Below are positions 1 to 8,987 of a DNA stretch of 64,000 bases, piece by piece. A program made the translations under genes and the position numbers. Positions within the stretch are counted from its first letter, which is position 1, and each line of letters starts with the position of its first letter. A model generated the notes under the pieces. That model searched no databases. It saw only the letters and a program-made list of their open reading frames with translations, and was not told the origin of the DNA. Source of the DNA: an uncultured Acetobacteroides sp. (GTDB lineage: Bacteria; Bacteroidota; Bacteroidia; Bacteroidales; ZOR0009); assembly GCF_963678165.1 (NCBI RefSeq), contig NZ_OY782755.1, positions 1,116,001 to 1,180,000 of the forward strand, written 5' to 3'.

Positions 1-38
1 GGAGGTAAAAAAGCTACAAACCAATAATACCATCAGCT

Positions 39-389
39 ATGCTAAAGCTAGACATATCGAGGGTGCTGCTGCTTAAGGGCGGATCAAAGCCCTTTACGTT
101 TCTGCTCAAGTTGGGCTACAAGCGGGCAAAGGCATTCAACATGGCCAACAACCGCAACTCCTCCGTTGCGCTGCACGACCTAGAGCAGATCTGCCTTCGC
201 CTGAACTGCACTCCCAACGACGTGCTGGAATGGACGCCCAGCAAGTCGGAAGACGATATCGCCAACCACGCCCTGCAGTCCATCCGCCGTAAGGACAACG
301 CGGTGGGGCTGGTAAAGCTGGTGGAGGGGTTGCCTGCCGAGGAGATGGCCGCCGTAGAGCAGTTTATCCGTGAACGGGCAAAGAAGTAG
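39..389 (+). CDS. Small helix-turn-helix (XRE/Cro-like) transcriptional regulator
   Basis: A 116-residue protein. Residues about 5-65 look like a Cro/C1-type HTH of the Bacteroidota kind: a basic start, a recognition-helix region near KAFNMANNRN, then LHDLEQICLRLNCTPNDVLEW, where CTPNDVLEW is typical of small XRE-family proteins. The acidic/helical C-terminal tail (SIRRKDNAVGLVKLVEGLP) may mediate dimerisation. It lies 38 nt upstream of the response-regulator gene on the same strand and could be co-transcribed. The target is unknown. The start at 39 is the first ATG in frame and fits the family's N-terminus; sequence upstream of the window is too short to rule out another promoter-proximal gene. 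Confidence 0.8.
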   Translation: MLKLDISRVLLLKGGSKPFTFLLKLGYKRAKAFNMANNRNSSVALHDLEQICLRLNCTPNDVLEWTPSKSEDDIANHALQSIRRKDNAVGLVKLVEGLPAEEMAAVEQFIRERAKK

Positions 390-427
390 AGGCGGCTGTT
401 CGCTCGCCTGATGATGACTAAACAACA

Positions 428-1768
428 GTGATGAAGAACTCAGAAATCGTTCTGGTTGTAGATGATAGTAGGAGCGTGCTGGAGGCGCTTTCGGTACTGC
501 TCAAGCCCCACTTTGCCAAGGTGGTTACCCTCTCGAACCCGGCAGGGCTACATGCGTCGCTGCGCGAGCAGGCGGTGGATGTGGTGCTGCTCGACATGAA
601 CTTCAGGGCAGGGATCAACAATGGCAACGAGGGGCTCTTCTGGCTCAACCAAATCCTAACGGCCGCACCCGGCGTGTCGGTGGTGATGATGACGGCCTAC
701 GGCGACGTGGAGCTGGCCGTTAAGGCCATCCGCCAGGGCGCCATCGACTTTATCGTTAAGCCGTGGGACAACCGGAAGATGGTGGAAACCCTAAAGGCTG
801 CGGTGAGGCTAAGCCGATCGAAAAACCAGGCCAACCGTAGCTCCCAAACCGTTGCTGAGCCCATACCCGTAGGGCGGTCGGCCTCCTTTCGTCGGGTGCT
901 CGACATGGCCTCGCGCGTGGCGGCAACCGATGCCAACGTGCTGATAACCGGCGAAAATGGAACGGGCAAGGAGGTGGTTGCCCGCGAGATTCACCGCCAG
1001 TCTGCCCGTGCCTGCCGTCCAATGGTCTCGGTTGATATGGGGGCCATTCCCGAAGCGCTCTTCGAGAGCGAGCTCTTTGGCCACCTCAAGGGCGCCTTTA
1101 CCGATGCCCATGCCGATAGGGTAGGAAAAATGGAGGCCGCATCGGGGTCCACGCTATTTCTCGACGAGATCGGCAACCTCTCGCTGCCCATGCAGGCCAA
1201 GCTGCTCTCCGTTTTGCAGAACAGGCAGGTTGTTCCCGTGGGGGGGAATACCCCCATCCCCGTAGAGCTGCGCTTGGTATGTGCCACCAACGGCAACCTC
1301 TGGGGCATGGTGGCTGATGGTACGTTTCGCGAGGATCTGCTCTACCGCATAAACACCATCCACATCGAGGTTCCCCCGTTGCGCGATCGGCGCGAGGATG
1401 TGGCGCTGCTCGCCCAGCACTTCCTGCAGCAGTACGGCAAAAAGTACGGGAGGTTTGGCGTTACCCTATCCGATGCTGCCGTCGAGAAGCTGGAGCGCTA
1501 CTGCTGGCCTGGCAACATTCGCGAGCTGCAGCATGCCATCGAAAAGGCGGTGATCCTCTCGGAGGGCACCACCATCACGGAGCACGATTTCAGCCTCTCC
1601 TCGCCAGCAGCGCCTGTAGCCTCGTTCTCCGGAACCCTCGACGAGATGGAGCAGCGGCTCATTGCCCAGGCAATCGAGCGCAATGCCGGAAACATGACGG
1701 CCGTAGCCGCCGAGCTCGGCATCACGCGTCAAACGCTCTACAACAAGGTAAAGAAGTATGGGCTATAG
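428..1768 (+). CDS. Sigma-54-dependent response regulator, NtrC family
   Basis: 446 residues with the complete NtrC layout. The receiver domain is at about 1-125, with acidic pair D12/D13, phosphoacceptor D56 in VLLDMNF and the conserved lysine in IVKPWDN. The AAA+ sigma-54 interaction domain is at about 150-375, with Walker A GENGTGKE, the sigma-54-contacting GAFTDA loop and Walker B LFLDEIG. A C-terminal Fis-type HTH reads MTAVAAELGITRQTLYNKVK. It should activate RpoN promoters when phosphorylated by the kinase encoded next, whose start overlaps this gene by 11 nt. The regulon cannot be read from the window, and no convincing -24/-12 promoter is visible here. The ATG at 428 is followed directly by a second ATG; either could be used. 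Confidence 0.95.
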   Translation: MMKNSEIVLVVDDSRSVLEALSVLLKPHFAKVVTLSNPAGLHASLREQAVDVVLLDMNFRAGINNGNEGLFWLNQILTAAPGVSVVMMTAYGDVELAVKAIRQGAIDFIVKPWDNRKMVETLKAAVRLSRSKNQANRSSQTVAEPIPVGRSASFRRVLDMASRVAATDANVLITGENGTGKEVVAREIHRQSARACRPMVSVDMGAIPEALFESELFGHLKGAFTDAHADRVGKMEAASGSTLFLDEIGNLSLPMQAKLLSVLQNRQVVPVGGNTPIPVELRLVCATNGNLWGMVADGTFREDLLYRINTIHIEVPPLRDRREDVALLAQHFLQQYGKKYGRFGVTLSDAAVEKLERYCWPGNIRELQHAIEKAVILSEGTTITEHDFSLSSPAAPVASFSGTLDEMEQRLIAQAIERNAGNMTAVAAELGITRQTLYNKVKKYGL

Positions 1769-3083
1769 TCGGCGCTACAACTGGCAAGTCCTCGCCCATG
1801 TGGGGGGAGTGGTTGCTGCCGCTGCAGCCGTTGGTGCCTCTTTCGGACTAAGGTGGAGCCTCCCTGCTGGGGTGGTGTGCGTGCTGCTGCTCCTGTGGTC
1901 GGTCGTTCGACTTTACCGATTTCTGGGGATGATTCACGAGCAGGTTTTCTACTTTGTCCGCGCGGTCGAGAATGACGATACCAGCATCCTATTCCCCTCA
2001 AAGGTGGGCAACGTCACCTTAGATAAGCTTTACGATGCGTTGAACAGGCTCAATAGGCATCTGCATCAGGTAAAGGTAGATGGCCAGCTGCAGGAGAAGT
2101 ACTTTGGGCACATCCTTTCTCAGGTAGATGTGGGGGTGATCCTTTTTCGCCGTGATGGAGTAGTGCGCGAGGCCAACGCAGCAGCACTTCGGTTGTTCAA
2201 ACTGCCGGTACTTACCCACCTGCGGCAGCTCGATAGGGTTTGCGACGGGCTAACCCAGCAGCTGATGCAGCAGCCCGATGTTGGCAAGCGGCTTCTATCC
2301 ATCCCTATTGCCGAATCGGTTGTTCAGGTGGTGGCGCATAGCTCAGCGGTCGATCTTCAGGGGGAGTCGTTTGTGCTGATGACCCTTCAGGATATCCGGG
2401 GAGAGCTCGAACGTAAGGAAATCGATGCTTGGGCTAAGCTGATCCGGGTGCTGAACCACGAGATCACCAACTCGCTTACCCCCGTTGCGTCGCTATCCGA
2501 ATCGCTGCTCTCTTTATGGAATCAGGAGCTGGTGAGCCCCGATAGCCAGCTTGTCGACTCCACCCTTCGTGGCCTAAGCGTAATAGAGGAGCGAAGCCGC
2601 TCGCTGGTTAGCTTCGTGAACTCGTACCGCATGCTGACAAAGCTGCCCGAATTGCACCTGAGCGCGGTTGCCGTTGGCGACTTCATGGATCGAATTAGTA
2701 TTCTGGCATCCCAATTCCGCTCGAACCGTATTTCCATCTTGGTTGATCCTCCAGCCACCCCCTTCGTCTTTATGGTCGACGAGGCGATGCTGATTCAGGT
2801 AATGCTGAACCTCGTGAAGAACGGTGTCGAGGCAATTGACGGCGTTGGAGCAGTTAAAATTGGGGCTAGCCTACATAACGATAGGGTTTGCCTATCCGTT
2901 GAGGACAGCGGCTATGGTATCCCACATGAGATTGCCGACGAGGTCTTCATCCCTTTCTTTACCACCAAAGCGCAGGGGTCGGGTATTGGGCTAAGCCACT
3001 CGCAGCAGATCGTTCGAGCGCATGGCGGAAACATCAGTTTTACCTCTATGCCAGGTTGCACGCGTTTTGTAGTTGAGTTGTAG
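1758..3083 (+). CDS. Membrane sensor histidine kinase, NtrY-like
   Basis: 441 residues. Two hydrophobic segments at about 15-30 and 36-58 anchor the protein; no large periplasmic domain lies between them, so it probably senses something in the membrane or cytoplasm. A PAS-like region covers about 110-215. The phosphoacceptor is H234 in RVLNHEITNSLTP, the NtrY-type H-box. The ATPase domain shows the N-box NLVKNGVEA, the G1 box DSGYGIP and the G2 box GSGIGLS. The 11-nt overlap with the response-regulator gene implies translational coupling and a dedicated pair. A strong terminator follows 19 nt after the stop, so the operon ends here. Confidence 0.94.
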   Translation: MGYSRRYNWQVLAHVGGVVAAAAAVGASFGLRWSLPAGVVCVLLLLWSVVRLYRFLGMIHEQVFYFVRAVENDDTSILFPSKVGNVTLDKLYDALNRLNRHLHQVKVDGQLQEKYFGHILSQVDVGVILFRRDGVVREANAAALRLFKLPVLTHLRQLDRVCDGLTQQLMQQPDVGKRLLSIPIAESVVQVVAHSSAVDLQGESFVLMTLQDIRGELERKEIDAWAKLIRVLNHEITNSLTPVASLSESLLSLWNQELVSPDSQLVDSTLRGLSVIEERSRSLVSFVNSYRMLTKLPELHLSAVAVGDFMDRISILASQFRSNRISILVDPPATPFVFMVDEAMLIQVMLNLVKNGVEAIDGVGAVKIGASLHNDRVCLSVEDSGYGIPHEIADEVFIPFFTTKAQGSGIGLSHSQQIVRAHGGNISFTSMPGCTRFVVEL

Positions 3084-3101
3084 TACTTGCGATTAACATG
3101 C

Positions 3102-3138
3102 AAAAAGGAGGAACTCCTTTCGAAGCGCCTCCTTTTTT
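3102..3138. terminator. Bidirectional intrinsic terminator
   Basis: A 10-bp perfect stem (AAAAAGGAGG / CCTCCTTTTT) with a 16-nt loop, with U-rich tracts available on both strands. It sits between the convergent histidine kinase and EF-G paralogue genes and serves both. Confidence 0.85.
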
Positions 3139-3158
3139 ATAGTTGATATTTAGGATGT

Positions 3159-5318
3159 CTATTCTTCTACAGCCACAGCCTCGTAGGCCTTCAGCAGCTT
3201 CTCCTGAACATCGGAAGGCACCTGCTCGTAACTCGAGAATTTCATGTTGTAGGTAGCCCTACCGCTGGTGAGCGAGCTTAGCGTGGTCGAGTATTTGTGC
3301 ATTTCGGCCAACGGAACCTTTGCCGTTAGCTTCTCGAACCCCTTAGCGCTGCTCATCCCCTCGATAATGGCTCTACGGTTTTGCAGGTCGCTCATCACAT
3401 CACCCATTTTATCGGCAGGTACGAGCACCGTAACGTCGTAGATTGGCTCCATAATCTTAGGACCAGCATTCTTAAAGGCTTCCTTAAAGGCGTTACGGCC
3501 GGCCAGCTTAAACGAAAGCTCGTTGGAGTCTACTGGGTGCATCTTGCCGTCGTACACGTACACGCGGATGTCGCGGGCGTACGAACCGGTAAGCGGACCT
3601 TCCTCCATCTTCTCCATCACACCCTTTAGTATGGCTGGCAGAAAACGGGCATCAATAGCACCGCCCACAATGCAGTTGTAGAACTCTAGGCTTCCGCCCC
3701 ATGGCAGCAGCTGAACTTCCTTGCCCTTATTCAGGTTAAGGTTAAGCTCCTTGCCGTCGATCTTGAATTTCGACTTGGCCTCTACGCCCTCAACTATTGG
3801 CTCTATGATGATGTGCACCTCTCCAAACTGTCCGGCACCGCCCGACTGCTTCTTATGGCGGTAGCTGGCGTTGGCCACCTTAGTTATGGTTTCGCGGTAT
3901 GGAATCTTAGGCGCATAGAACTCAATCTCCAGCTTATTGTTGTTGGATAGCTGCCATTTCAGGATGTTAAGGTGATGCTCGCCCTGCCCGGATAGAATGG
4001 TTTGCTTAAGTTCCTTCGAGTACTCTACCAGTATGGTTGGATCTTCCTGATGTGCCTTGTTGAGCAACTCGCCGAGTTTCTCCTCGTCAGCTTGATTCTT
4101 TGGCTTTACAGCCGTTCTAAATTTTGGCTCAGGGAACTTCATCGGTGCAAACTTCCAGTTCTTACCGCTACCCGCTAGCGTATGGTTTGTCTTTGTGCTC
4201 TTCAGCTTAACGGTGCAGCCGATGTCGCCAGCAAGCAGCTCGGGAACCTTCGCTCTATTCTTACCAGCGGTAACATATAGCTGCGACAGTTTTTCCCGTG
4301 TTCCGTTATTGTTGTTGGTAAGCTCAATCCCTTCGGTAATCTTACCCGAAACTACCTTAAAGTAGCTGATCTCGCCAAGGTGCTGTTCAATCTGTGTCTT
4401 GAATACGAAGATGCAGGGTGCACCTGCTGCGTCGAAGGCAACTTCGGTGCCATCAACGGTAGTTGGCTTTGGTTTTTGGTTGGGGCTAGGGGTATTGTTG
4501 ATGAGAAACTCCATCATGCGGCGGATGCCGATATCCTTCTTAGCCGAAAGGCAAATAACGGGGAATACGTCGCGGTGGGCGATTCCCTTGCGGAGTCCTA
4601 CCCGAATATCCTCTTCCGATAGTGTGCCCTTTTCGAAGAACATCTCCATTAGGGCGTCATCGTTTTCGGCCGATGCTTCAACCAGCGCGTTGTGCAGCTC
4701 GTTGGCGCGCTCCTCTTCCTCGGCAGGGATAGGCAGGTCGTGTACTACGCCGCTATCGCCGTCGTGCTTGTACATTTTCATGGTGAGCACATCGATGAAG
4801 GAGTCGAAGCCTGGACCTGTGGTAATGGGGTATTGGATTAAAACAACCTTCTTGCCGAAGGTTTTCTGTAGTGATTCGAGGGTGTTCTCCCAGTTGGCCT
4901 TCTCGTGATCGAGCTGGTTGACGGCTAGGATAATTGGCTTGTCGTACTCTTCGGCGTAGCGGCCAAAGATTTGGGTGCCTACTTCGACTCCGTTTACGGC
5001 GTTAATCACCATAATTCCAGTGTCGGCGATGCTGAATGCCGAGAATACGCCGCCCGAGAAGTCGTCGGAGCCAGGCGTGTCAACAATGTTGAGCTTGCGG
5101 TCGAGGTATTCCGTGTAGAGTACCGTAGAGAAGATAGAACGCTTGTAAATATGCTCCACCTCTGTATGGTCCGATACGGTGTTTTGGGCGTCAACACTTC
5201 CTCTACGGTCGATGACTTTGCCCTCGTAGAGCATCCCTTCCGCTATGGAGGTTTTGCCGGAACCCGAGTTGCCGAGCAAAACCACATTCTTAATTTCATT
5301 AGTTTGGTACGTTCTCAT
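3159..5318 (-). CDS. EF-G-like translational GTPase paralogue with altered G motifs
   Basis: 719 residues aligning along the full length of elongation factor G (G domain, domain II, III, IV and V; the domain V region includes the typical SLTSGRATY motif near the C-terminus). It is a paralogue of the fusA product encoded 3.7 kb away, but its GTPase motifs differ. The P-loop is GNSGSGKT (16-23) instead of AHIDAGKT; the switch II motif reads DTPGSDD, so the catalytic His is Ser84; G4 reads NQLD (134-137) instead of NKMD; and switch I lacks the canonical RGITI. Families of this kind are annotated as EF-G-like proteins; the exact role is not established from sequence. Possible roles are ribosome recycling, stress-related translocation or ribosome protection. 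It is transcribed alone and ends at the shared terminator. Confidence 0.9.
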   Translation of the reverse strand: MRTYQTNEIKNVVLLGNSGSGKTSIAEGMLYEGKVIDRRGSVDAQNTVSDHTEVEHIYKRSIFSTVLYTEYLDRKLNIVDTPGSDDFSGGVFSAFSIADTGIMVINAVNGVEVGTQIFGRYAEEYDKPIILAVNQLDHEKANWENTLESLQKTFGKKVVLIQYPITTGPGFDSFIDVLTMKMYKHDGDSGVVHDLPIPAEEEERANELHNALVEASAENDDALMEMFFEKGTLSEEDIRVGLRKGIAHRDVFPVICLSAKKDIGIRRMMEFLINNTPSPNQKPKPTTVDGTEVAFDAAGAPCIFVFKTQIEQHLGEISYFKVVSGKITEGIELTNNNNGTREKLSQLYVTAGKNRAKVPELLAGDIGCTVKLKSTKTNHTLAGSGKNWKFAPMKFPEPKFRTAVKPKNQADEEKLGELLNKAHQEDPTILVEYSKELKQTILSGQGEHHLNILKWQLSNNNKLEIEFYAPKIPYRETITKVANASYRHKKQSGGAGQFGEVHIIIEPIVEGVEAKSKFKIDGKELNLNLNKGKEVQLLPWGGSLEFYNCIVGGAIDARFLPAILKGVMEKMEEGPLTGSYARDIRVYVYDGKMHPVDSNELSFKLAGRNAFKEAFKNAGPKIMEPIYDVTVLVPADKMGDVMSDLQNRRAIIEGMSSAKGFEKLTAKVPLAEMHKYSTTLSSLTSGRATYNMKFSSYEQVPSDVQEKLLKAYEAVAVEE

Positions 5319-5556
5319 ATGAAACCGTTTTTTTTAGTTGTTGGGTGTACAGTCATCAGCTCTTTTAGATTTTTTGGTGCCGATGACGATTCGAAAGTTA
5401 TTAAAAAGATTGAGAAAACGCACTGAAATCGTTAAATAGATGTAATAAATTTTGAAAATAATTTTATATGGCTAATGAAGTGCGGTTATGGCGCTTGTAG
5501 GGGCTTCTTTCATTCTTTCTAGTTGGCCAATCTCTGCTGATGCTTTGCTCCCGGCA

Positions 5557-5695
5557 GTTGCTGTACGCTTTCTGAAGCTTACGAAAAACTCCCAGTGGTC
5601 GCTGTATGTCTTCCGAAGCTTACGAAAAGTTCCCGGTGGTTGCTGTACGTCTTCCGAAGCTTACAAATCTTTCCCAGCGGCTGCCGTGTGCTTAA
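5557..5695. repeat. Tandem repeat, 41-bp period, about 3.4 copies
   Basis: Three full units begin at 5557, 5598 and 5639, followed by a partial one at 5680. Each starts GTYGCTGTAYG, carries a GAAGCTTAC core at the same phase and ends in TCCCRGYG. Units differ at several positions, so the array is not recent. The AAGCTT core is a perfect 6-bp palindrome; a longer hairpin is weak here compared with the other arrays of this window. Confidence 0.85.
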
Positions 5696-5722
5696 CGACC
5701 GCGAAGTTTCCTATTTAGTGAT

Positions 5723-5730
5723 TACATTTG
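5723..5730 (+). promoter_or_regulatory. Candidate Bacteroidota -7 element (TACATTTG)
   Basis: Matches TAnnTTTG and lies about 50 nt upstream of the permease ATG at 5781. No clear TTTG is found at the -33 position, so support is partial. Confidence 0.4.
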
Positions 5731-5780
5731 TTGAACTTTTTTTGAATTGAATATTAAGGTACTTAATCCTCAGCATCTAT

Positions 5781-7454
5781 ATGGAATGGTTTGGGACTTT
5801 ATTCGTTAATCACTCGGTTATACAGGCGGTGGTGCTGCTGTCAACCATCATCGCGGTAGGTCTTTCTTTGGGGCAGCTTAGGGCTTTCGGCATTTCGTTG
5901 GGGGTGACGTTTGTGTTTTTTGTTGGGATTTTGGCTGGGCATTGGGGCTTTTCGGTAGATCCAACAATTCTTAGCTACGCCGAGAGCTTCGGCCTAATTC
6001 TCTTCGTTTACGCGCTAGGGCTTCAGGTGGGGCCGTCGTTCTTTGCCTCGTTCTTCAAGGGAGGGATACGGCTAAACGCGCTGGCCTTTGGGGTGGTTGC
6101 TGTTGGTACGCTAATGATGCTTGGTTTTTACTTTGCCACCAGCATTTCGCTTCCGCAGCTTACCGGTATCTTTTGCGGCGCCGTAACCAATACACCTGCG
6201 CTCGGTGCTGCCCAGCAAACCTTGAAGCAGCTTTCGGGGGAGGCCGCCATGCAATCCGACCTTGCGCTGGGCTGTGCGGTGACCTATCCGTTGGGGGTGG
6301 TTGGCGTAATCCTTGGGCTGGTTGTGCTGCGCCAGCTCGTCTCGTCGGCAAAGGCTGGGGGGCAAGCAGCCGACGACTTCTCGAAGAGTGAAACCTTTAT
6401 TGCCAGCTTCTACGTCTCCAATCCCGCCATCTACGGGAAGAGCGTGGAGGAGGTCGCTTCGATCATCACCAAGAAGTTTGTCATCTCGCGGGTGTGGCAT
6501 GGCGATAATGTTATCATTCCAAATTCGGAAACCATCCTAAGTAAGGGCGATAAGGTTTTGGTGATAACCGACCCGAAGGAGCTGAGGGCGCTAACAACCC
6601 TGTTTGGCAAGGAGGTGGAGTACGACTGGAACAAGAGCGATATCGACTGGAATGCGATCGATTCGCAGCTGGTGTCGCAGCGTATCATCATCACCCGTTC
6701 GGAGATCAACGGTAAGAAACTCTCGCAGCTGAGGCTGAGAAATCGGTTTGGGGTTAACATCACCCGAATCCACCGCTCGGGAATTGATCTGCTGGCAACT
6801 CCCGACCTAACGCTGCAGCTGGGCGATAAGGTTACGGTTGTCGGCAACCAGCATTCGATTAAGGAGGTGGAGCAGGAGTTGGGAAACCGGGTTAAGAGCC
6901 TGCACGAGCCCAACCTGGTGGCCATATTCATCGGCATTGTACTTGGACTAATCCTAGGATCTATTCCAATTAGCATTCCGGGGGTCTCGCTTCCTATTAA
7001 GTTGGGCTTGGCGGGAGGGCCTATCGTTGTAGGTATTCTAATGGGGGCATTCGGGCCCCGTTTCCATATCATTACCTATACCACCAAAAGCGCGAACCTA
7101 ATGCTGCGGGGCGTTGGGATCAGCCTATACCTCGCTTGCCTAGGGCTTGATGCCGGTAAGCATTTCTTTGAAACCGTATTCCGTGCCGAGGGGCTCATCT
7201 GGCTTGGTGTCGGATTTATTCTTACCGTTCTGCCCGTTTTGCTGGTGGGTGCGTATGCCCTTACGGTGCGAAAAATGGACTACTCAACCGTAAGCGGTAT
7301 GCTTTGCGGGAGTATGGCCAACCCCATGGCGCTAAACTACGCCAATACTACTGCCGAAAGTGACGTGCCCTCGGTGGCGTACGCTACGGTATATCCGCTG
7401 TGCATGTTTATCCGGGTGATTATCGCCCAACTGATCTTGCTCATCTTTATGTAA
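5781..7454 (+). CDS. AspT/YidE-family putative transporter with two RCK_C (TrkA-C) domains
   Basis: 557 residues, close to the 550-560 usual for the YidE/YbjL/AspT antiporter group. Layout: five or so hydrophobic helices at about 10-190, a hydrophilic centre at about 200-375 with two TrkA-C-like modules (each ending in a GDKVxVxxxx strand: GDKVLVITDP and GDKVTVVGNQ), then a second membrane half with GPIVVGILMGAFGP and LCGSMANPMALNYA, mirroring GAVTNTPALGAA in the first half. AspT members exchange aspartate for alanine or other organic acids; the substrate here is unknown, and the central domains suggest control by a small ligand. It is a single-gene unit. Confidence 0.88.
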   Translation: MEWFGTLFVNHSVIQAVVLLSTIIAVGLSLGQLRAFGISLGVTFVFFVGILAGHWGFSVDPTILSYAESFGLILFVYALGLQVGPSFFASFFKGGIRLNALAFGVVAVGTLMMLGFYFATSISLPQLTGIFCGAVTNTPALGAAQQTLKQLSGEAAMQSDLALGCAVTYPLGVVGVILGLVVLRQLVSSAKAGGQAADDFSKSETFIASFYVSNPAIYGKSVEEVASIITKKFVISRVWHGDNVIIPNSETILSKGDKVLVITDPKELRALTTLFGKEVEYDWNKSDIDWNAIDSQLVSQRIIITRSEINGKKLSQLRLRNRFGVNITRIHRSGIDLLATPDLTLQLGDKVTVVGNQHSIKEVEQELGNRVKSLHEPNLVAIFIGIVLGLILGSIPISIPGVSLPIKLGLAGGPIVVGILMGAFGPRFHIITYTTKSANLMLRGVGISLYLACLGLDAGKHFFETVFRAEGLIWLGVGFILTVLPVLLVGAYALTVRKMDYSTVSGMLCGSMANPMALNYANTTAESDVPSVAYATVYPLCMFIRVIIAQLILLIFM

Positions 7455-7944
7455 CGGATTGGTCTCTTTGCGTGTTATTGATGCAAAACGGGAGGATGCG
7501 CTAAACTTCGATTTTTAGCAGGCCACCAACTGTACTATACCTATAATAATTGTAGAATTTATCGACACCTCATTCGATCGATACGTATTGGCAGTTTTGT
7601 TCTTGTTTTTTCAGCCGATGTAGATTTTCTGGAGACTATTATGACAGGGGAAGGATCGTTAATCAGGGTGTTTTTTGCAGGAAAGGATGTTTTTAGCGAC
7701 TCTTGTAAGCTAAATATTTGTAAATTGTATGTTTTTTTGATAGAATTTGACCTGAGTTCTAGTTCTTTTATACTGTTTTCGTTTTAAACACGCATATTGG
7801 AGCGTAATCTATGTAAGTGTCACAGAAACATATATTGTAAGGAAAAGATTGAGGCGCTACAGGTGATGTGTGAAACACGTTGAAATAGTCCATCGTAAAT
7901 GGTTCAAAAGCAATCAAAATACTTTTAAATAAGAGTCTAAATGC
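7455..7944. other. Spacer upstream of the ribosomal cluster
   Basis: About 490 nt of AT-rich sequence following the permease gene. I see no open frame with family resemblance, no RNA gene and no strong terminator hairpin. The 3' end leads into the rpsL promoter at 7945. The length could hold a second promoter or a leader RNA, but nothing specific is visible. Confidence 0.55.
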
Positions 7945-7975
7945 TTGGCGTTAATGAAAAAAAGAAATACCTTTG
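7945..7975 (+). promoter_or_regulatory. Promoter of the str/S10/spc/alpha ribosomal cluster
   Basis: TTGG at 7945-7948, 19-nt spacer, then TACCTTTG at 7968-7975, a good match to the Bacteroidota sigma-factor consensus (TTTG/TAnnTTTG). The start of transcription would be near 7982, giving an A-rich leader of about 50 nt before rpsL. Confidence 0.75.
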
Positions 7976-8033
7976 CAAACCAATTTGTTAAAGTGTACCT
8001 AGAATCGTTACAAAACAAAAGCAAGTAACTTTT

Positions 8034-8453
8034 ATGCCTACTATTCAACAGTTAGTTAGAAAAGGAAGGACAAAGAAGGAGTACAAGAGTAAAGCTCCTG
8101 CTTTGGACGCATGCCCACAACGTCGTGGGGTATGTACACGCGTGTATACCACAACCCCTAAGAAGCCAAACTCAGCTATGCGTAAGGTAGCTCGTGTTCG
8201 TCTTACCAATGGTTTAGAGGTAACCGCCTATATTCCAGGAGAAGGTCACAACCTTCAAGAGCACTCAATCGTGCTAGTACGCGGTGGTCGTGTTAAGGAC
8301 CTCCCAGGTGTTCGTTACCACCTAGTTCGCGGTGCATTAGATGCCGCTGGTGTAGAAGGGCGTAACCAACGTCGTTCTAAGTATGGAACCAAAAAGCCAA
8401 AGGCAGGTAAAGGTGGCGCAGCTGCTGCTCCAGCAAAAGGCAAAAAGAAGTAA
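8034..8453 (+). CDS. rpsL: 30S ribosomal protein S12
   Basis: 139 residues, full length with a Lys/Ala-rich C-terminal extension. This is the decoding-centre protein of the small subunit. The loop [11 protein letters not shown] carries the wild-type lysine K43 where streptomycin-resistance changes usually occur, and GVRYHLVRG contains the second resistance loop. It is the first gene of the translation cluster, 59 nt downstream of the promoter's -7 element, and is followed 26 nt later by rpsG in the usual str order. Confidence 0.98.
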   Translation: MPTIQQLVRKGRTKKEYKSKAPALDACPQRRGVCTRVYTTTPKKPNSAMRKVARVRLTNGLEVTAYIPGEGHNLQEHSIVLVRGGRVKDLPGVRYHLVRGALDAAGVEGRNQRRSKYGTKKPKAGKGGAAAAPAKGKKK

Positions 8454-8479
8454 TTAAAAATTATTTGAAAATCAGTTAG

Positions 8480-8956
8480 ATGAGAAAGACGAAGCCTAAA
8501 AAAAGGATTCTACTTCCAGATCCCAAGTTCAAGGATACCCTTGTAACCAGGTTTGTAAACAACCTGATGCTGGATGGAAAGAAGAGTATTGCCTACACCA
8601 TCTTTTATGATGCAATGGATCTAGTAGGTGAGAAGATGAAGGACTCAGAAAAGGCTCCTTTAGAAATATGGAAAAAAGCAATTGATAACGTAACTCCCCA
8701 CGTAGAGGTTAAGTCTCGCCGTGTTGGTGGTGCAACTTTCCAAGTGCCAATCGAAGTACGCGCTGAGAGAAAGATGTCTCTTGCTATGAAAAATCTTATC
8801 CTTTACGCTCGTAAGCGTTCGGGACGTACCATGGCTGAGAAACTTGCTGCAGAAGTAATGGCTGCTTTTAACGAGGAGGGTGGTGCATACAAGCGTCGCG
8901 AAGATATGCACAAGATGGCTGAAGCGAACAAGGCATTTGCTCACTTCAGATTTTAA
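8480..8956 (+). CDS. rpsG: 30S ribosomal protein S7
   Basis: 158 residues. Nucleates assembly of the 16S rRNA 3' domain and lines the E site. Recognisable signatures include the N-terminal basic arm, [17 protein letters not shown] and the conserved [19 protein letters not shown] end. It is second in the str block, with fusA starting 31 nt later. In E. coli S7 represses this operon by binding its mRNA; no equivalent site was identified here. Confidence 0.98.
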   Translation: MRKTKPKKRILLPDPKFKDTLVTRFVNNLMLDGKKSIAYTIFYDAMDLVGEKMKDSEKAPLEIWKKAIDNVTPHVEVKSRRVGGATFQVPIEVRAERKMSLAMKNLILYARKRSGRTMAEKLAAEVMAAFNEEGGAYKRREDMHKMAEANKAFAHFRF

Positions 8957-8987
8957 TTAACAGATTTGACGAAAAGGTACAGCATTC

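Larger units (their letters stand above)
5319..5780. other. 462-bp spacer with a tandem repeat and a candidate promoter
   Basis: A divergent spacer between the EF-G paralogue (-) and the permease (+). It contains an AT-rich stretch at 5400-5475, the 41-bp tandem repeat at 5557-5695 and a -7-like element at 5723-5730. A 76-codon open frame across the repeat has no family resemblance and looks like a by-product of the repeat. Confidence 0.7.

Noticed and set aside
5488..5718. 76-codon open frame on +
   Set aside because: Lies inside the 41-bp tandem repeat, with no recognisable domain and no initiation context.
7455..8033. tRNA or leader riboswitch ahead of rpsL
   Set aside because: No cloverleaf or recognisable riboswitch motif was found; the only supported element is the promoter.
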